Below, in pieces: positions 26,283 through 34,528 of a stretch of DNA of 64,000 nt. This stretch comes from Pseudobdellovibrionaceae bacterium. GTDB taxonomy: Bacteria; Bdellovibrionota; Bdellovibrionia; Bdellovibrionales; Bdellovibrionaceae. The position numbers and the translations under genes were made by a program. The notes below the pieces were generated by a model. That model saw only the letters and a program-made list of their open reading frames with translations. It did not search any database and was not told the DNA's origin. Position 1 is the stretch's first letter. The number at the start of each line of letters is the position of its first letter. The DNA lies in assembly GCA_019637915.1 (NCBI GenBank), contig JAHBUV010000001.1, forward strand, positions 2,822,565 through 2,886,564. The letters run 5' to 3'.

Positions 26283-28262
26283 TCATTCCCCTTCCGTCGT
26301 CACGGCGGCCTCGCTCGTCTTCACGGCCTTTTTCTTGAGGGCCTCGGCGATCACTTCCGGATGGTATTTCTGGAAATAGGCCTGGATCACGTCGCGCACG
26401 ATGGGCGCGGCGCCGGTGTTGCCGTGGCAGGAGTGCTCGGCCAGGACGGCGACGGTGATTTCAGGATTGTCGGCCGGCGCCCAGGCGATGTACCAGCCGT
26501 GGTGGCGCAGGTGCATGGGGCGCGATTCGCACTTCGCGTAGATTTGATCGGCGGAAAACCCCATCACCTGGGCCGTGCCCGTCTTGCCCGCCATCTGCAC
26601 GCCCGGGATCTGCCAGAAGCGCGCCGTGCCGCGGTCGCCGTTCGCCACGCGACGCATGGCCTCTTTGACGACCTTGAACGTGGACGGGGAGACCTTGATG
26701 CCGGTTTTCTGCTCTTCGGTCAGATCGCGCACGACCTGCGGGAACTGCTCGCGCAGGATCTTGCCGTCCTGGTCGATGATCTTGCGGACGACGAAGGGCT
26801 TCACGACTTTGCCCTCGGTGGCGATGGTGTTGTAGGCGATGGCCATCTGCAGGGGCGTCGCCGTGACGAAGCCCTGGCCGATGGCGGTGCTTAGGTTCTC
26901 CCCGGGTTGCCATTCCTCGCCGATGGCCTGCTTTTTCCAGTCGGCGCTGGGCATGGTGCCGGCCACCTCGCGGTTCAGCTCGACGCCGCTCTTCTGGCCG
27001 ATGCCGAAGGGCGAGATGTAGTTGAACATCTTGTCGATGCCGAGGGCGATCCCCATCTTGTAGAAGAAGATGTTCGAGGAACGCTCGATGGCCTCGTACA
27101 CCGTGATGTTGCCGTGACCGCCGCGGATGGAGTCGTGGTAGGGGCGGCGGCCGAACATCATCATGCCCGGGGCGGCGATGATGGTGGTGGGGGTGATGAC
27201 TTTTTCCTGCAGGGCCGCCACCGCCATCAGGGGCTTGAAGGTCGAACCCGGCGCCGTGAAATCCTGGATGACCTTGTTGCGGAAGGGCTTGAAGGGATCG
27301 TTGATCAGTTTGCTCCACACCTGCGGGGAGGGCGGCCCGGCGGCGAATTCGTTCGGATCGAAGGAAGGCGTGTTCAGCCAGGCGAGGATCTCGCCGTTCG
27401 ACTTCATCGCCACAAGGGCGCCGATGCGCTCGAGTTTGCGCATGGCCACGTCCGCCGCCACCTGGATGTCGCGGTCGATGGTCAGCACGGCGTTGTTGCC
27501 GTGGGTGGGCTCCTGGTCCTGGATCTGCTCGCCGTAGACGTTCGGGGTCTGCGTGACGGTCTCGCGGCCGTGGGCGTCCACCTGGGTGAAGCTGATGCCG
27601 TCGACGCCGCGGATGTCGGATTCGATGGCCTCTTCCAGGCCGCTCTTGCCGATGATGTCGCCCTGCTCGAATTTCCACTGGCCTTTGTACAATTCATTCA
27701 GGCGCGGGATCTGGCGCTTCGAGATCTCGCCGACGTAACCGAAGAGCTGGGCGCCGTTCTCCTTCAGGGGATAGGCGCGCAGGATGGACTCGCGGATCTC
27801 CAGGCCGGGCGTGTCCAGGCGGATGCGCTTCAGGCGGAAGACCTCGTCGCGCGACAGGTTCTCCTTCAGGCGGATCTGCGCGAAGGGGCCGTTCTGCTTC
27901 TTCGACTTCTGGATGCGCGACACGATCTTGTCGGGCTCCATGTTCAGGATGGGCGACAGGGACTTCGACAGCTCCTCGATGCTCTCGATGTACTGGGGGG
28001 AGATCACGGCCTCGAAGCCGGGCAGGTTCTCCACCAGCACCTTGCCTTCGCGGTCGAGCATCAGGCCGCGCGGGGCGAGGATCTTGTTCTGTTTGATGCG
28101 GTTCTTCTCGGAGAACTCGCGCAGCTCCGTGCCGGAGACGATCTGCAGGAACCACAGGCGCAGCAGGAAAATGATGAAGGTGAAGATGATCACGCCGTAA
28201 AACAGGCGGTAGCGGCTCCAATACTCCTTCGCCTCGTCCGGATTGCTGATGTACTCGTTCAT
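26283..28262 (-). CDS. mrdA: Penicillin-binding protein 2
   Basis: PBP2, 659 residues, the transpeptidase partner of RodA. A single N-terminal membrane anchor (LFYGVIIFTFIIFLLRLWF) is followed by the dimerisation/pedestal domain and the transpeptidase domain with active-site serine in APGSTFKPL, the SSN motif in ERSSNIFFYKMG and KTGTAQ. The ATG at 28262 shares one base with the mreD stop (TGATG); a GTG one codon earlier is possible. It belongs to the mreC-mreD-mrdA-rodA operon. Confidence 0.97.
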   Translation of the reverse strand: MNEYISNPDEAKEYWSRYRLFYGVIIFTFIIFLLRLWFLQIVSGTELREFSEKNRIKQNKILAPRGLMLDREGKVLVENLPGFEAVISPQYIESIEELSKSLSPILNMEPDKIVSRIQKSKKQNGPFAQIRLKENLSRDEVFRLKRIRLDTPGLEIRESILRAYPLKENGAQLFGYVGEISKRQIPRLNELYKGQWKFEQGDIIGKSGLEEAIESDIRGVDGISFTQVDAHGRETVTQTPNVYGEQIQDQEPTHGNNAVLTIDRDIQVAADVAMRKLERIGALVAMKSNGEILAWLNTPSFDPNEFAAGPPSPQVWSKLINDPFKPFRNKVIQDFTAPGSTFKPLMAVAALQEKVITPTTIIAAPGMMMFGRRPYHDSIRGGHGNITVYEAIERSSNIFFYKMGIALGIDKMFNYISPFGIGQKSGVELNREVAGTMPSADWKKQAIGEEWQPGENLSTAIGQGFVTATPLQMAIAYNTIATEGKVVKPFVVRKIIDQDGKILREQFPQVVRDLTEEQKTGIKVSPSTFKVVKEAMRRVANGDRGTARFWQIPGVQMAGKTGTAQVMGFSADQIYAKCESRPMHLRHHGWYIAWAPADNPEITVAVLAEHSCHGNTGAAPIVRDVIQAYFQKYHPEVIAEALKKKAVKTSEAAVTTEGE

Positions 28263-28786
28263 CACAGGCCGCCCTCATGGGCCCGCTGCTCGGCGGGGTG
28301 GGGGAGCTCGAAGCGGTTCATCACCACGTAGACGACGAAGCTCGAGGGAACGACCAGCAGCAGCTGCACGATGCGTTCGAGGGGGAGCCAGGCGGCGCGC
28401 ACCGGCTCGAGGAAAACGGACAGGGCCATGTAGATGATCTGGAAGGCCGCCACCGAGCACACCGAGGCCAGCACGAAGTAACTGACGCCGCTCCAGAAGA
28501 TGCGTTGGCGGGTGAAGGTCACCACCAGGTGCAGGATCAGCAGCGAGGTGAACATCATCTTCAGCGGCATGGCGGTGAAGGCCGAGGTCAGCCAGCCGGC
28601 GGCGTAGACGAGCAGGATCGTCGACGAGCGCTCGCGGTAAAGGCTCAGCCAGGTGATGACGAGCAGCCACAGCGGCGGCGCCGTGAGTTCACCGAAGATG
28701 TTCGGCCACAGGACGGTCTGCACGCCGCAGGCGAGCAGGGTGATGACGAGGGGCATGAGGATGCGCCACAGATGACGTTTCCACAT
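28262..28786 (-). CDS. mreD: Rod-shape determining membrane protein MreD
   Basis: A 174-residue integral membrane protein with about five helices (ILMPLVITLLACGVQTVLW, LWLLVITWLSLYRE, and others). MreD is poorly conserved in sequence; the call rests on size, topology and its position between mreC and mrdA, where MreD is expected. It starts 3 bases after the mreC stop. Confidence 0.85.
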   Translation of the reverse strand: MWKRHLWRILMPLVITLLACGVQTVLWPNIFGELTAPPLWLLVITWLSLYRERSSTILLVYAAGWLTSAFTAMPLKMMFTSLLILHLVVTFTRQRIFWSGVSYFVLASVCSVAAFQIIYMALSVFLEPVRAAWLPLERIVQLLLVVPSSFVVYVVMNRFELPHPAEQRAHEGGL

Positions 28787-28789
28787 CGG

Positions 28790-29641
28790 CTACTCCTTCA
28801 GGCCGAGGCGGGGGCCCAGATCCTCGTTTTTGGCGTTGGTGACGACGAAGACCTCTTCCACCTTGTCGGGATCGACCACGGGTTTGAGCTCGACTTTCAA
28901 AGAGACGCTGAAGGTCTTGCGCTCGACGCTCTGGACGGTGGCGATGGGGAAGCCCTTCGGGAAGATGTTGTCGAGACCGCCGGTGACGACGATGTCGCCT
29001 TCCTTCACGTCCTCCGTGCGTTCCACGTATTTCAGGTTGCAGCCGCCGGCGCTGCGGCCCTCGACGATGCCGTGGGCCCGCGTGCGCTGCACGATGCCGT
29101 CGACGACGGCGTAGCGGTCCGACAGCAGCATGACGTGGGAGGTGGAGGCGCCGGGCTTGAAGATGTAACCGAGCACGCCGCCCAGGGTGATCACGGCCTG
29201 GCCGTTTTTCAATCCGTGGTTGGTGCCTTTGTTGATGGTGATGGTGCTGTGGTCGGGAACGAGGTCGCGCCCGACGACTTCGGCGGCGATCAGCTCCATT
29301 TTGGTGGCCTGGCGGAAATCCAGCATGGCGCGCAGGCGGTCGTTCTCCGTCTGCAGCTCGTTCATCGCTTCCAGGCGCGTGGTGAGCTCGCTGTTGCGGC
29401 CCTTCAGGTCGGCGCTCTCTTTTTTGATGCCGATGAGGTTCAGGTAAAGACCCGTGGTTTCCTTCACGCCGCGGCTGAAAACATCGAAGGTCTCCTGCGT
29501 GAAGCCGGCGAGGAACTGCACCGGCTCATTGAACCACTGGTCCTCGCGGCTTTTTTGCTCCACGTTAAACGACAGCAGCGGCAGGGCGATGACCAGCAAA
29601 AAGAAAAGGATTTTTTTAAGATCGATGTTGAGGAAGTTCAA
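28790..29641 (-). CDS. mreC: Rod-shape determining protein MreC
   Basis: MreC, 283 residues, a periplasmic bitopic scaffold that activates PBP2/RodA. An N-terminal membrane helix (KKILFFLLVIALPLLSF) is followed by a coiled coil (residues about 75-100, ELTTRLEAMNELQTENDRL) and two beta domains with the family motifs DHSTITINKGTNHGLKNGQ and GDIVVTGGLDNIFPKG. It is first in the operon. mreB is not adjacent; upstream lies a divergent chaperone gene. Confidence 0.96.
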   Translation of the reverse strand: MNFLNIDLKKILFFLLVIALPLLSFNVEQKSREDQWFNEPVQFLAGFTQETFDVFSRGVKETTGLYLNLIGIKKESADLKGRNSELTTRLEAMNELQTENDRLRAMLDFRQATKMELIAAEVVGRDLVPDHSTITINKGTNHGLKNGQAVITLGGVLGYIFKPGASTSHVMLLSDRYAVVDGIVQRTRAHGIVEGRSAGGCNLKYVERTEDVKEGDIVVTGGLDNIFPKGFPIATVQSVERKTFSVSLKVELKPVVDPDKVEEVFVVTNAKNEDLGPRLGLKE

Positions 29642-29758
29642 AGCTGTTTGTCCTTATCCCTTAACGCTCTCAGAAAGGCGCCGCGAGATCAACACTTTCC
29701 GCTTGAAATCCGCCAACTTCCGGGGTCTCATCGGGCCTGTTTTCAAGGAGACGAAAAA

Positions 29759-31267
29759 ATGAGTGACAACATGGCGACCGGCCTCAAACGCCGCCTGCAA
29801 GGGCGCAAGCTCGGATCGAAAATCATCGGCTACGGACTCCTCGCGGCCATCGGCCTCGTGTTCGTGTTTTTCGGAGTCAATCACGGTGGCGGCGTGGGCA
29901 TCGGCTCGGTCGCTCGGGTCAACAACACGTTGATCTCGGCCGCGGACTTTCAGAACGAGGAAAACCGCGTTCAGCAATACTTCGCCAGTCTTTTGGGCGG
30001 CTCCATGGATCTGAGCACGCAGCGTAATATGCTGCGTCGTCAAGCCATGGAGAATCTGGTGCGGGCCGAACTCGCGTCTCAAGCGGCCCGTCACGCCGGA
30101 ATCGTCGCGTCGGATGCGGAGGTCGCCTCTTATATCATGAACATTCCCTTCTTTCAGGAAAACGGCCAGTTCCGCCGCGATCGTTACATGGCGTATCTGG
30201 AAGGCTCGCGCATGAACGCCGGGACTTTTGAAGAGCGCGTGCGCAAGGACATCGAGAACATCCGCGCCCGTCATTTGGTCGAGACCTCCGCTTATCCGAC
30301 GGGCCTGGAAATCGCCCGCGCCCAGGAGCTGGCGGAAAAAAGGCTGAATGTGGCCTTTGCCCAACTCGACGCCGACGCCCTGGCCAGGTCTTTGAAAGCG
30401 TCGCCGGCGGAAGTCGACGGGCGTTTGAAAGACCCCGAGTTCGTGAAAAAGGCCGAGGATTATTTCCAGGCCAACAAGCGCGACTGGTCCAAAGAGGCCA
30501 CGGTGAAAGCCCAGCACCTGCTGATCATGGCGAAAGCCGGCGACGCCGCCGCGGAGGAAAAAGCCCTGGCGAAGATCCGCGAGCTGCGGGCCCGCGCCGA
30601 CAAAGAGGACTTCGGGAAACTCGCCGCCCAGTACAGCGAGGACCCGGGCTCCAAAGCGAAAAAAGGCCAGCTCGAGCCTTTCACCCGCGGTCGCATGGTG
30701 AAGGAGTTCGAGGACGCCGCCTTCTCGCAAAAAATCGGCACCTTGTCGGAGCCGGTGAAGACCGCTTACGGCTATCACCTCATCAAGGTGCAGGAACGCA
30801 CGGAAGCCAAAGAGCCGAGCTTCAATGACGTGAAGAACGAAGTGGCGTCGCGCCTGATCTCCCGTGACAAAGCGGAGGCCGATCTGAAAGTCCTCGACGA
30901 AGCCGTCGCCAAAGGCGAAGCGGCCCGCGTGGACGGGATCCTGAAAAATCTCGGTGCCACCTGGCAGGAGACCGGCGATTTCGATCTCGCGGCCGAGGCC
31001 GTGCCGAAAGTGCCGGCGGGCGCGGTGTCCCAGGCGGTTTTCGAAGTGACGGCGGAAAAGCCCCTGTTGAATCGCGTGGTGCGCGACGGTGGCCAGCGCT
31101 ACGTGGTGAAGTTCAAGAGCCTGAAAACCGAACCCGTCAAAGACGGCAGCCTGTTGTCCGTGGACAATCTGCAGCGCCGCCGCGCCGACGGCATCTACTC
31201 CGCGTGGCTGAATGAATTCCGCGAGAACTCCCGGGTCGACATGAACCCCGAGGTGTTCCGTCAATGA
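29759..31267 (+). CDS. PpiD-like membrane-anchored periplasmic chaperone/peptidyl-prolyl isomerase
   Basis: A 502-residue SurA/PpiD-family folding factor. One membrane helix near residues 20-40 (KIIGYGLLAAIGLVFVFFGV) anchors a periplasmic chaperone domain (SurA_N/PpiD-like, NQ-rich helices) and a parvulin domain at about 250-355 (VKAQHLLIMAKAGDAAAEE, LAAQYSEDPGSKAKKGQL, YGYHLIKVQERTE). This helps outer-membrane and secreted proteins fold. AAGGAG lies before ATG 29759; the reading frame extends far upstream but antisense to mreC. It is divergent from mreC. Confidence 0.92.
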   Translation: MSDNMATGLKRRLQGRKLGSKIIGYGLLAAIGLVFVFFGVNHGGGVGIGSVARVNNTLISAADFQNEENRVQQYFASLLGGSMDLSTQRNMLRRQAMENLVRAELASQAARHAGIVASDAEVASYIMNIPFFQENGQFRRDRYMAYLEGSRMNAGTFEERVRKDIENIRARHLVETSAYPTGLEIARAQELAEKRLNVAFAQLDADALARSLKASPAEVDGRLKDPEFVKKAEDYFQANKRDWSKEATVKAQHLLIMAKAGDAAAEEKALAKIRELRARADKEDFGKLAAQYSEDPGSKAKKGQLEPFTRGRMVKEFEDAAFSQKIGTLSEPVKTAYGYHLIKVQERTEAKEPSFNDVKNEVASRLISRDKAEADLKVLDEAVAKGEAARVDGILKNLGATWQETGDFDLAAEAVPKVPAGAVSQAVFEVTAEKPLLNRVVRDGGQRYVVKFKSLKTEPVKDGSLLSVDNLQRRRADGIYSAWLNEFRENSRVDMNPEVFRQ

Positions 31268-31836
31268 CGCTTTGTTTCGGCCGCTCCCGCGGTTTTGAAG
31301 CGCTTTTGCAAGACCCCCGTGGCGGAGACGTGCGGGGGTTTTTGTTTGAATTGGCCGTCTGGCTGGAGGCTCCGGTCGATCCCCTCTCGGGGATGACGGT
31401 GAATCTGGTGAAGGTCGATGCGTGGTTGGACTCCCTGATCCCCGAGTTGGCGGCGCGTCCCTGGAGTTCGCGCTCGGACCTGCTGGCCGCGGCCTGGGCG
31501 GGGTGGCGGGATCTTCTGAAAAGCTCGCCGCCGGTGCGTTTGGAGCGGCTGGAGTTGCGCCACTTTCCGGAAATCCTGCGCCTGGCCGAGCAGGGGCGGC
31601 GATGGACCCTGATCCGCGCTGAAAAACAGTGGCTCCGCGATGAGCGGGGCATCGCCCGCGAAACCCCGGTGGAAGCGGCCATGGATTTTCCCGCCGGTCG
31701 CGAGGAAGAGGCCCGTTGGTGGTTGAAGGAATCTTTTTCAAAGGACGAGGCCCTGCCCGCGGGTTTCCAATGGCGTGAAAAGCGCCGGCGCCGGGACGGA
31801 GACTTTTTCATTGAGCTTTTCAAAGACGGTCCTTGA
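31264..31836 (+). CDS. Unknown protein, possibly a degenerate 6-pyruvoyl-tetrahydropterin-synthase-like fold
   Basis: A 190-residue soluble protein whose ATG overlaps the preceding stop (ATGA). The segment FLFELAVWLEAPVDPLSGMTVNLVKVDAWLD resembles the beta-hairpin-helix of QueD/PTPS proteins, which read HxYxxEVTVEG, D-GMVxDF and LK at the same spacing, and VRLERLELRH resembles their late strand. The zinc-binding histidines are missing, so enzymatic activity is doubtful. The resemblance is weak and the gene could equally be an unrelated protein. It may be co-transcribed with the ppiD-like gene. Confidence 0.6.
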   Translation: MTLCFGRSRGFEALLQDPRGGDVRGFLFELAVWLEAPVDPLSGMTVNLVKVDAWLDSLIPELAARPWSSRSDLLAAAWAGWRDLLKSSPPVRLERLELRHFPEILRLAEQGRRWTLIRAEKQWLRDERGIARETPVEAAMDFPAGREEEARWWLKESFSKDEALPAGFQWREKRRRRDGDFFIELFKDGP

Positions 31837-31846
31837 GCAAAAACAA

Positions 31847-31863
31847 TTGCCAATCATTTGCAA
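31847..31863. promoter_or_regulatory. Putative Zur/Fur-type operator before the zinc transporter operon
   Basis: TTGCCAATCATTTGCAA is a 17-base palindrome with a central C and one mismatched pair. Its AAT-C-ATT core resembles Fur-family operators. It lies 21 bases before the short peptide gene that opens the zinc ABC operon, so zinc-responsive repression is plausible. The regulator itself is not in the window. Confidence 0.4.
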
Positions 31864-31883
31864 GAAAGCGAGTATGGCGCCCC

Positions 31884-32000
31884 ATGCCGAAAGCTGATCC
31901 CTTCTCCCTTCTTCTGGTTCGCCGCGGTGGTCTTTTCCGCCTGACGATCTGTCTGCTGACGGTGTTGGTTTTCGCGCTCCTGTGGTGGGGAGGACTCTGA
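31884..32000 (+). CDS. Short single-pass membrane peptide opening the zinc operon
   Basis: A 38-residue reading frame (MPKADPFSLLLVRRGGLF then RLTICLLTVLVFALLWWGGL) with one C-terminal transmembrane helix and positive residues before it, predicting a cytoplasmic N-terminus. Its TGA shares one base with the ATG of the ABC ATPase (TGATG), an arrangement common among the real genes here. No strong ribosome site is visible, which lowers confidence. It could be an accessory subunit of the transporter or only a leader for translational coupling. Confidence 0.5.
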   Translation: MPKADPFSLLLVRRGGLFRLTICLLTVLVFALLWWGGL

Positions 32001-32713
32001 TGTCCGGCCTCAAGACCCAAGGAATTTTCCTGCGCGATCGCGACGTGGCTCTGGGCTATCCGGGGCGGCGCTTGGTTTCCTCGCTCAGCGGCGATTACGG
32101 CCGCGGCGATCGCTGGGTGGTGGTCGGCCCGAATGGCGCCGGCAAATCCACTTTCCTGCGGGCCGTGCTGGACCCGAGCCTGGTGCAGAGCGGTTCGCGC
32201 CAGTGCTCGGTGGCGCCGGCGCGCATCGCCTGGCTCACGCAGATGCCGAAGCTGTCCTGGAGCGTGCCCTGCACGGTGCGGGAATTCCTGCTGGCGAGCC
32301 TCGCGGTCGTGAAGTCCTCGTGGCGGGCGGTTTCGCCGGCGGATGAAAAGCGCGTCGACGAGGTGCTGGCCCGCGTGGGCCTGAGCGACCGCGCCCACCA
32401 GGCGATCGCGCAGCTCTCCGGCGGGCAGGCGCAAAAACTTCTTTTCGGCCGCGCCCTCCTGCTGAACGCCGAGATCCTGCTGTTGGACGAACCGTTCTCG
32501 GCCGTCGATACGGCCAGTAAAAAAGATCTCTGGGCCTTGCTGGAGGAGTGCCGGCCGCGCACCTTGCAGATCCTCGTGCTGCACGATCCCTTCGACATCA
32601 TCGCCGCTCAGGCGCCGGTTCTCCGGCTGCACGAGGGCCACAGCCATATTCTGACGCCGGAGGAATTCCGCCGCGTGCAGGAAAGGAACTTCAATGTGGT
32701 CCCTTCTTGTTGA
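32000..32713 (+). CDS. znuC: Zinc ABC transporter ATPase, ZnuC-like
   Basis: A 237-residue ABC ATPase with Walker A GPNGAGKST, signature LSGGQAQKLLFGRALL, Walker B ILLLDEPFSAVD and the switch histidine in VLHDPFD. It pairs with the downstream ABC-3 family permease and zinc-binding protein, which indicates metal import. It starts at the ATG overlapping the stop of the short peptide gene. The last 20 bases overlap the permease start. Confidence 0.93.
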   Translation: MSGLKTQGIFLRDRDVALGYPGRRLVSSLSGDYGRGDRWVVVGPNGAGKSTFLRAVLDPSLVQSGSRQCSVAPARIAWLTQMPKLSWSVPCTVREFLLASLAVVKSSWRAVSPADEKRVDEVLARVGLSDRAHQAIAQLSGGQAQKLLFGRALLLNAEILLLDEPFSAVDTASKKDLWALLEECRPRTLQILVLHDPFDIIAAQAPVLRLHEGHSHILTPEEFRRVQERNFNVVPSC

Positions 32714-33539
32714 GCCTTTTCTCGAATACGAATTCCTGCGCCGGGCCCTGATCGAGGCGATCGTGCTGGGCCTGGGGTTTTCGATCGTCGGCCAGGTGCT
32801 GATCACGCGGCGTCTGTCCCTGATCGGCGACACCCTCAGCCACGCCATGCTGCCCGGGGTGGTGGTGGCCTTTTTGCTTTTCGGCGCCAACGCCATGGCC
32901 CTTTTTTGGGGCGGGTGGATCACGGGTTTCCTGATCCTGTCGGCCTCGTGGTTCCTCTTCCACCGCCGCCGCGTGGAGGCCGACGCGGGCCTGGCGCTCT
33001 TCGCGGTGTTCTCGGTCTCCCTGGGCGTCCTGCTCGCGGCGCGCACGCGCACCACGACCGAGATCCTGCACCTGCTGTTCGGCAACGTGCTGGCCATCGA
33101 TCAATGGATTTTGTCGATGTCGGTGCTGGTCGCCGCCGTCACCTGGATGGTGTTCCTGTGGAATTACCGCTCGGTGCTGATGGCCCTGGTGGACCCGGTG
33201 TTTTTCGAAAGCGTGCGTCCGTCCTCCTGGTGGCGGGTGGCGTTCCTGCTGGCGATTTTTTCCGCCAACCTCACCGTGGGTTTCGCTTCCTTGGGCGCCA
33301 TGATGACCGTGGGCCTGCTGATCGTGCCGCCGCTCGTGGGGCGCGCGCTCGGCAGAAGCCTGTTCGGCATGGTGGGATACTCGGCGTTGTTTTCGGTGCT
33401 GGTGTCCTGGGTCGGCGTGCTGATCTCCTTCCACGGCGAAGTGCCTTCGGGCCCGGCCATCGTCGCCGTCGCCTGCGCGGGATTGTTCCTGCTGCAGTTC
33501 CTGCGTTTGTTCCGCCGCGCGCGCCGGGTGACGGCGTGA
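32694..33539 (+). CDS. znuB: Zinc ABC transporter permease, ZnuB-like
   Basis: A 281-residue ABC-3 family permease with about eight membrane helices. Typical segments are GLGFSIVGQVLITRRLSLIGDTLSHAMLPGVVVAFLL, LFGNVLAIDQW and VGFASLGAMMTVGLLIVPPL. It transports divalent metal across the inner membrane. It overlaps the ATPase gene by 20 bases and the binding-protein gene by 4. Confidence 0.95.
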   Translation: MWSLLVEPFLEYEFLRRALIEAIVLGLGFSIVGQVLITRRLSLIGDTLSHAMLPGVVVAFLLFGANAMALFWGGWITGFLILSASWFLFHRRRVEADAGLALFAVFSVSLGVLLAARTRTTTEILHLLFGNVLAIDQWILSMSVLVAAVTWMVFLWNYRSVLMALVDPVFFESVRPSSWWRVAFLLAIFSANLTVGFASLGAMMTVGLLIVPPLVGRALGRSLFGMVGYSALFSVLVSWVGVLISFHGEVPSGPAIVAVACAGLFLLQFLRLFRRARRVTA

Positions 33540-34438
33540 GAGGCGCGCTGGTTGTCCTCTTCTCCCTGATGCTGTCGTTCCCCGCCGCCGCGCAGGTGGT
33601 GACGAGCTTTTCGATCCTGGGCGACCTGGCTTCGCGCCTGGTTCCCGGGGACGTGCGCGTCGTCAGCCTGGTGAAAGCCGGGGAGGACACCCATCAGCAC
33701 GAGGGCACCGCCGCCGACCTCAAAGAGCTGCGCAAGGCCCGTCTGGTGTTCGCCGTGGGCGCGGGTTTCGAGCCGTGGCTGAAAAAGGCCCACGCCAGTT
33801 CCGGTTCGAAGGGCGAGTTGATCCTCCTCACGGAGGGCATGGAGTTGCGCGAGCCGGGGCATGAGGATCACGCCCATCCGCATCAAGGACCGTCCCATCG
33901 TCACCCGCACGGCGGCCAGGACCCCCACGTGTGGTTGGACGTGGCGAAGACCCGCGCCATGGTCGCGCGCATGGCGCGCGCTTTGCGCGAGGCTTTCCCC
34001 GGGCAAAGCGCCGAGATCAGCCGCAAGGAAAAGGCTTACGACCTGGAGCTGAACTCGCTGCAGGAGGAGCTGAAAAAGCAATTCTCGGCGGTGCCGGCCG
34101 ACCGCCGTCTGGTGATCACGTCCCACGACGCTTTCGGTTACTTCGGCGCCGCCCAGGGTTTGCGTTTCCTGGCCCCGCAGGGCTGGTCCACCGAGGTCGA
34201 GCCCAGCGCCAAGCAGGTGGCCCGCCTGATCAGGCAGATCCGCGAACACAAAGTGAAGGCCCTGTTCGTGGAGAACCTCACCAACCGCCGCAGCATCGAT
34301 CAGATCTCCGGGGAAACCGGCGTCAAGGTCGGCGGCACGCTGTACGCGGATTCACTGTCGGATTCCCCCGGCCCCGCGGCCGATTACGTGCAGATGATGA
34401 AGCACAACGCGCGGACGATTCTGGACGCGCTCAAGTGA
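33536..34438 (+). CDS. znuA: Zinc-binding periplasmic protein, ZnuA-like
   Basis: A 300-residue cluster A-I substrate-binding protein. A signal peptide (VRGALVVLFSLMLSFPAAAQ) is followed by VVTSFSILGDLASRL, the first ligand histidine in GEDTHQHEG, a His-rich loop (HEDHAHPHQGPSHRHPHGG) typical of zinc rather than manganese binders, DPHVWLD, SHDAFGYF and the C-terminal GTLYADSLSD. The GTG start overlaps the permease stop (GTGA). It is followed by a strong terminator, so it ends the operon. Confidence 0.95.
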   Translation: MRGALVVLFSLMLSFPAAAQVVTSFSILGDLASRLVPGDVRVVSLVKAGEDTHQHEGTAADLKELRKARLVFAVGAGFEPWLKKAHASSGSKGELILLTEGMELREPGHEDHAHPHQGPSHRHPHGGQDPHVWLDVAKTRAMVARMARALREAFPGQSAEISRKEKAYDLELNSLQEELKKQFSAVPADRRLVITSHDAFGYFGAAQGLRFLAPQGWSTEVEPSAKQVARLIRQIREHKVKALFVENLTNRRSIDQISGETGVKVGGTLYADSLSDSPGPAADYVQMMKHNARTILDALK

Positions 34439-34461
34439 AAAGAGCCTCGTGCCCTCAAAAT

Positions 34462-34495
34462 AAAAACCCCGTCATGAATCCATGACGGGGTTTTT
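34462..34495. terminator. Bidirectional intrinsic terminator after znuA
   Basis: Perfect 15-bp stem (34462-34476 with 34481-34495) with an AATC loop; A5 on the left and T5 on the right give a U-run on both strands. It separates convergent znuA and a lipoprotein gene. Confidence 0.93.
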
Positions 34496-34528
34496 CGTTT
34501 CACCGGCCGTGGGGCCGTGAAGCGCGGA

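Noticed and set aside
28277-29758. Upstream extension of the PpiD-like frame by nearly 500 codons
   Set aside because: It runs antisense through mreD and mreC; AAGGAG and a normal membrane anchor mark the true start at 29759.
29654-31741. 695-codon minus-strand frame opposite the PpiD-like gene
   Set aside because: It has a low-complexity, Arg/Gly/His-rich composition and is antisense to a well-supported chaperone.
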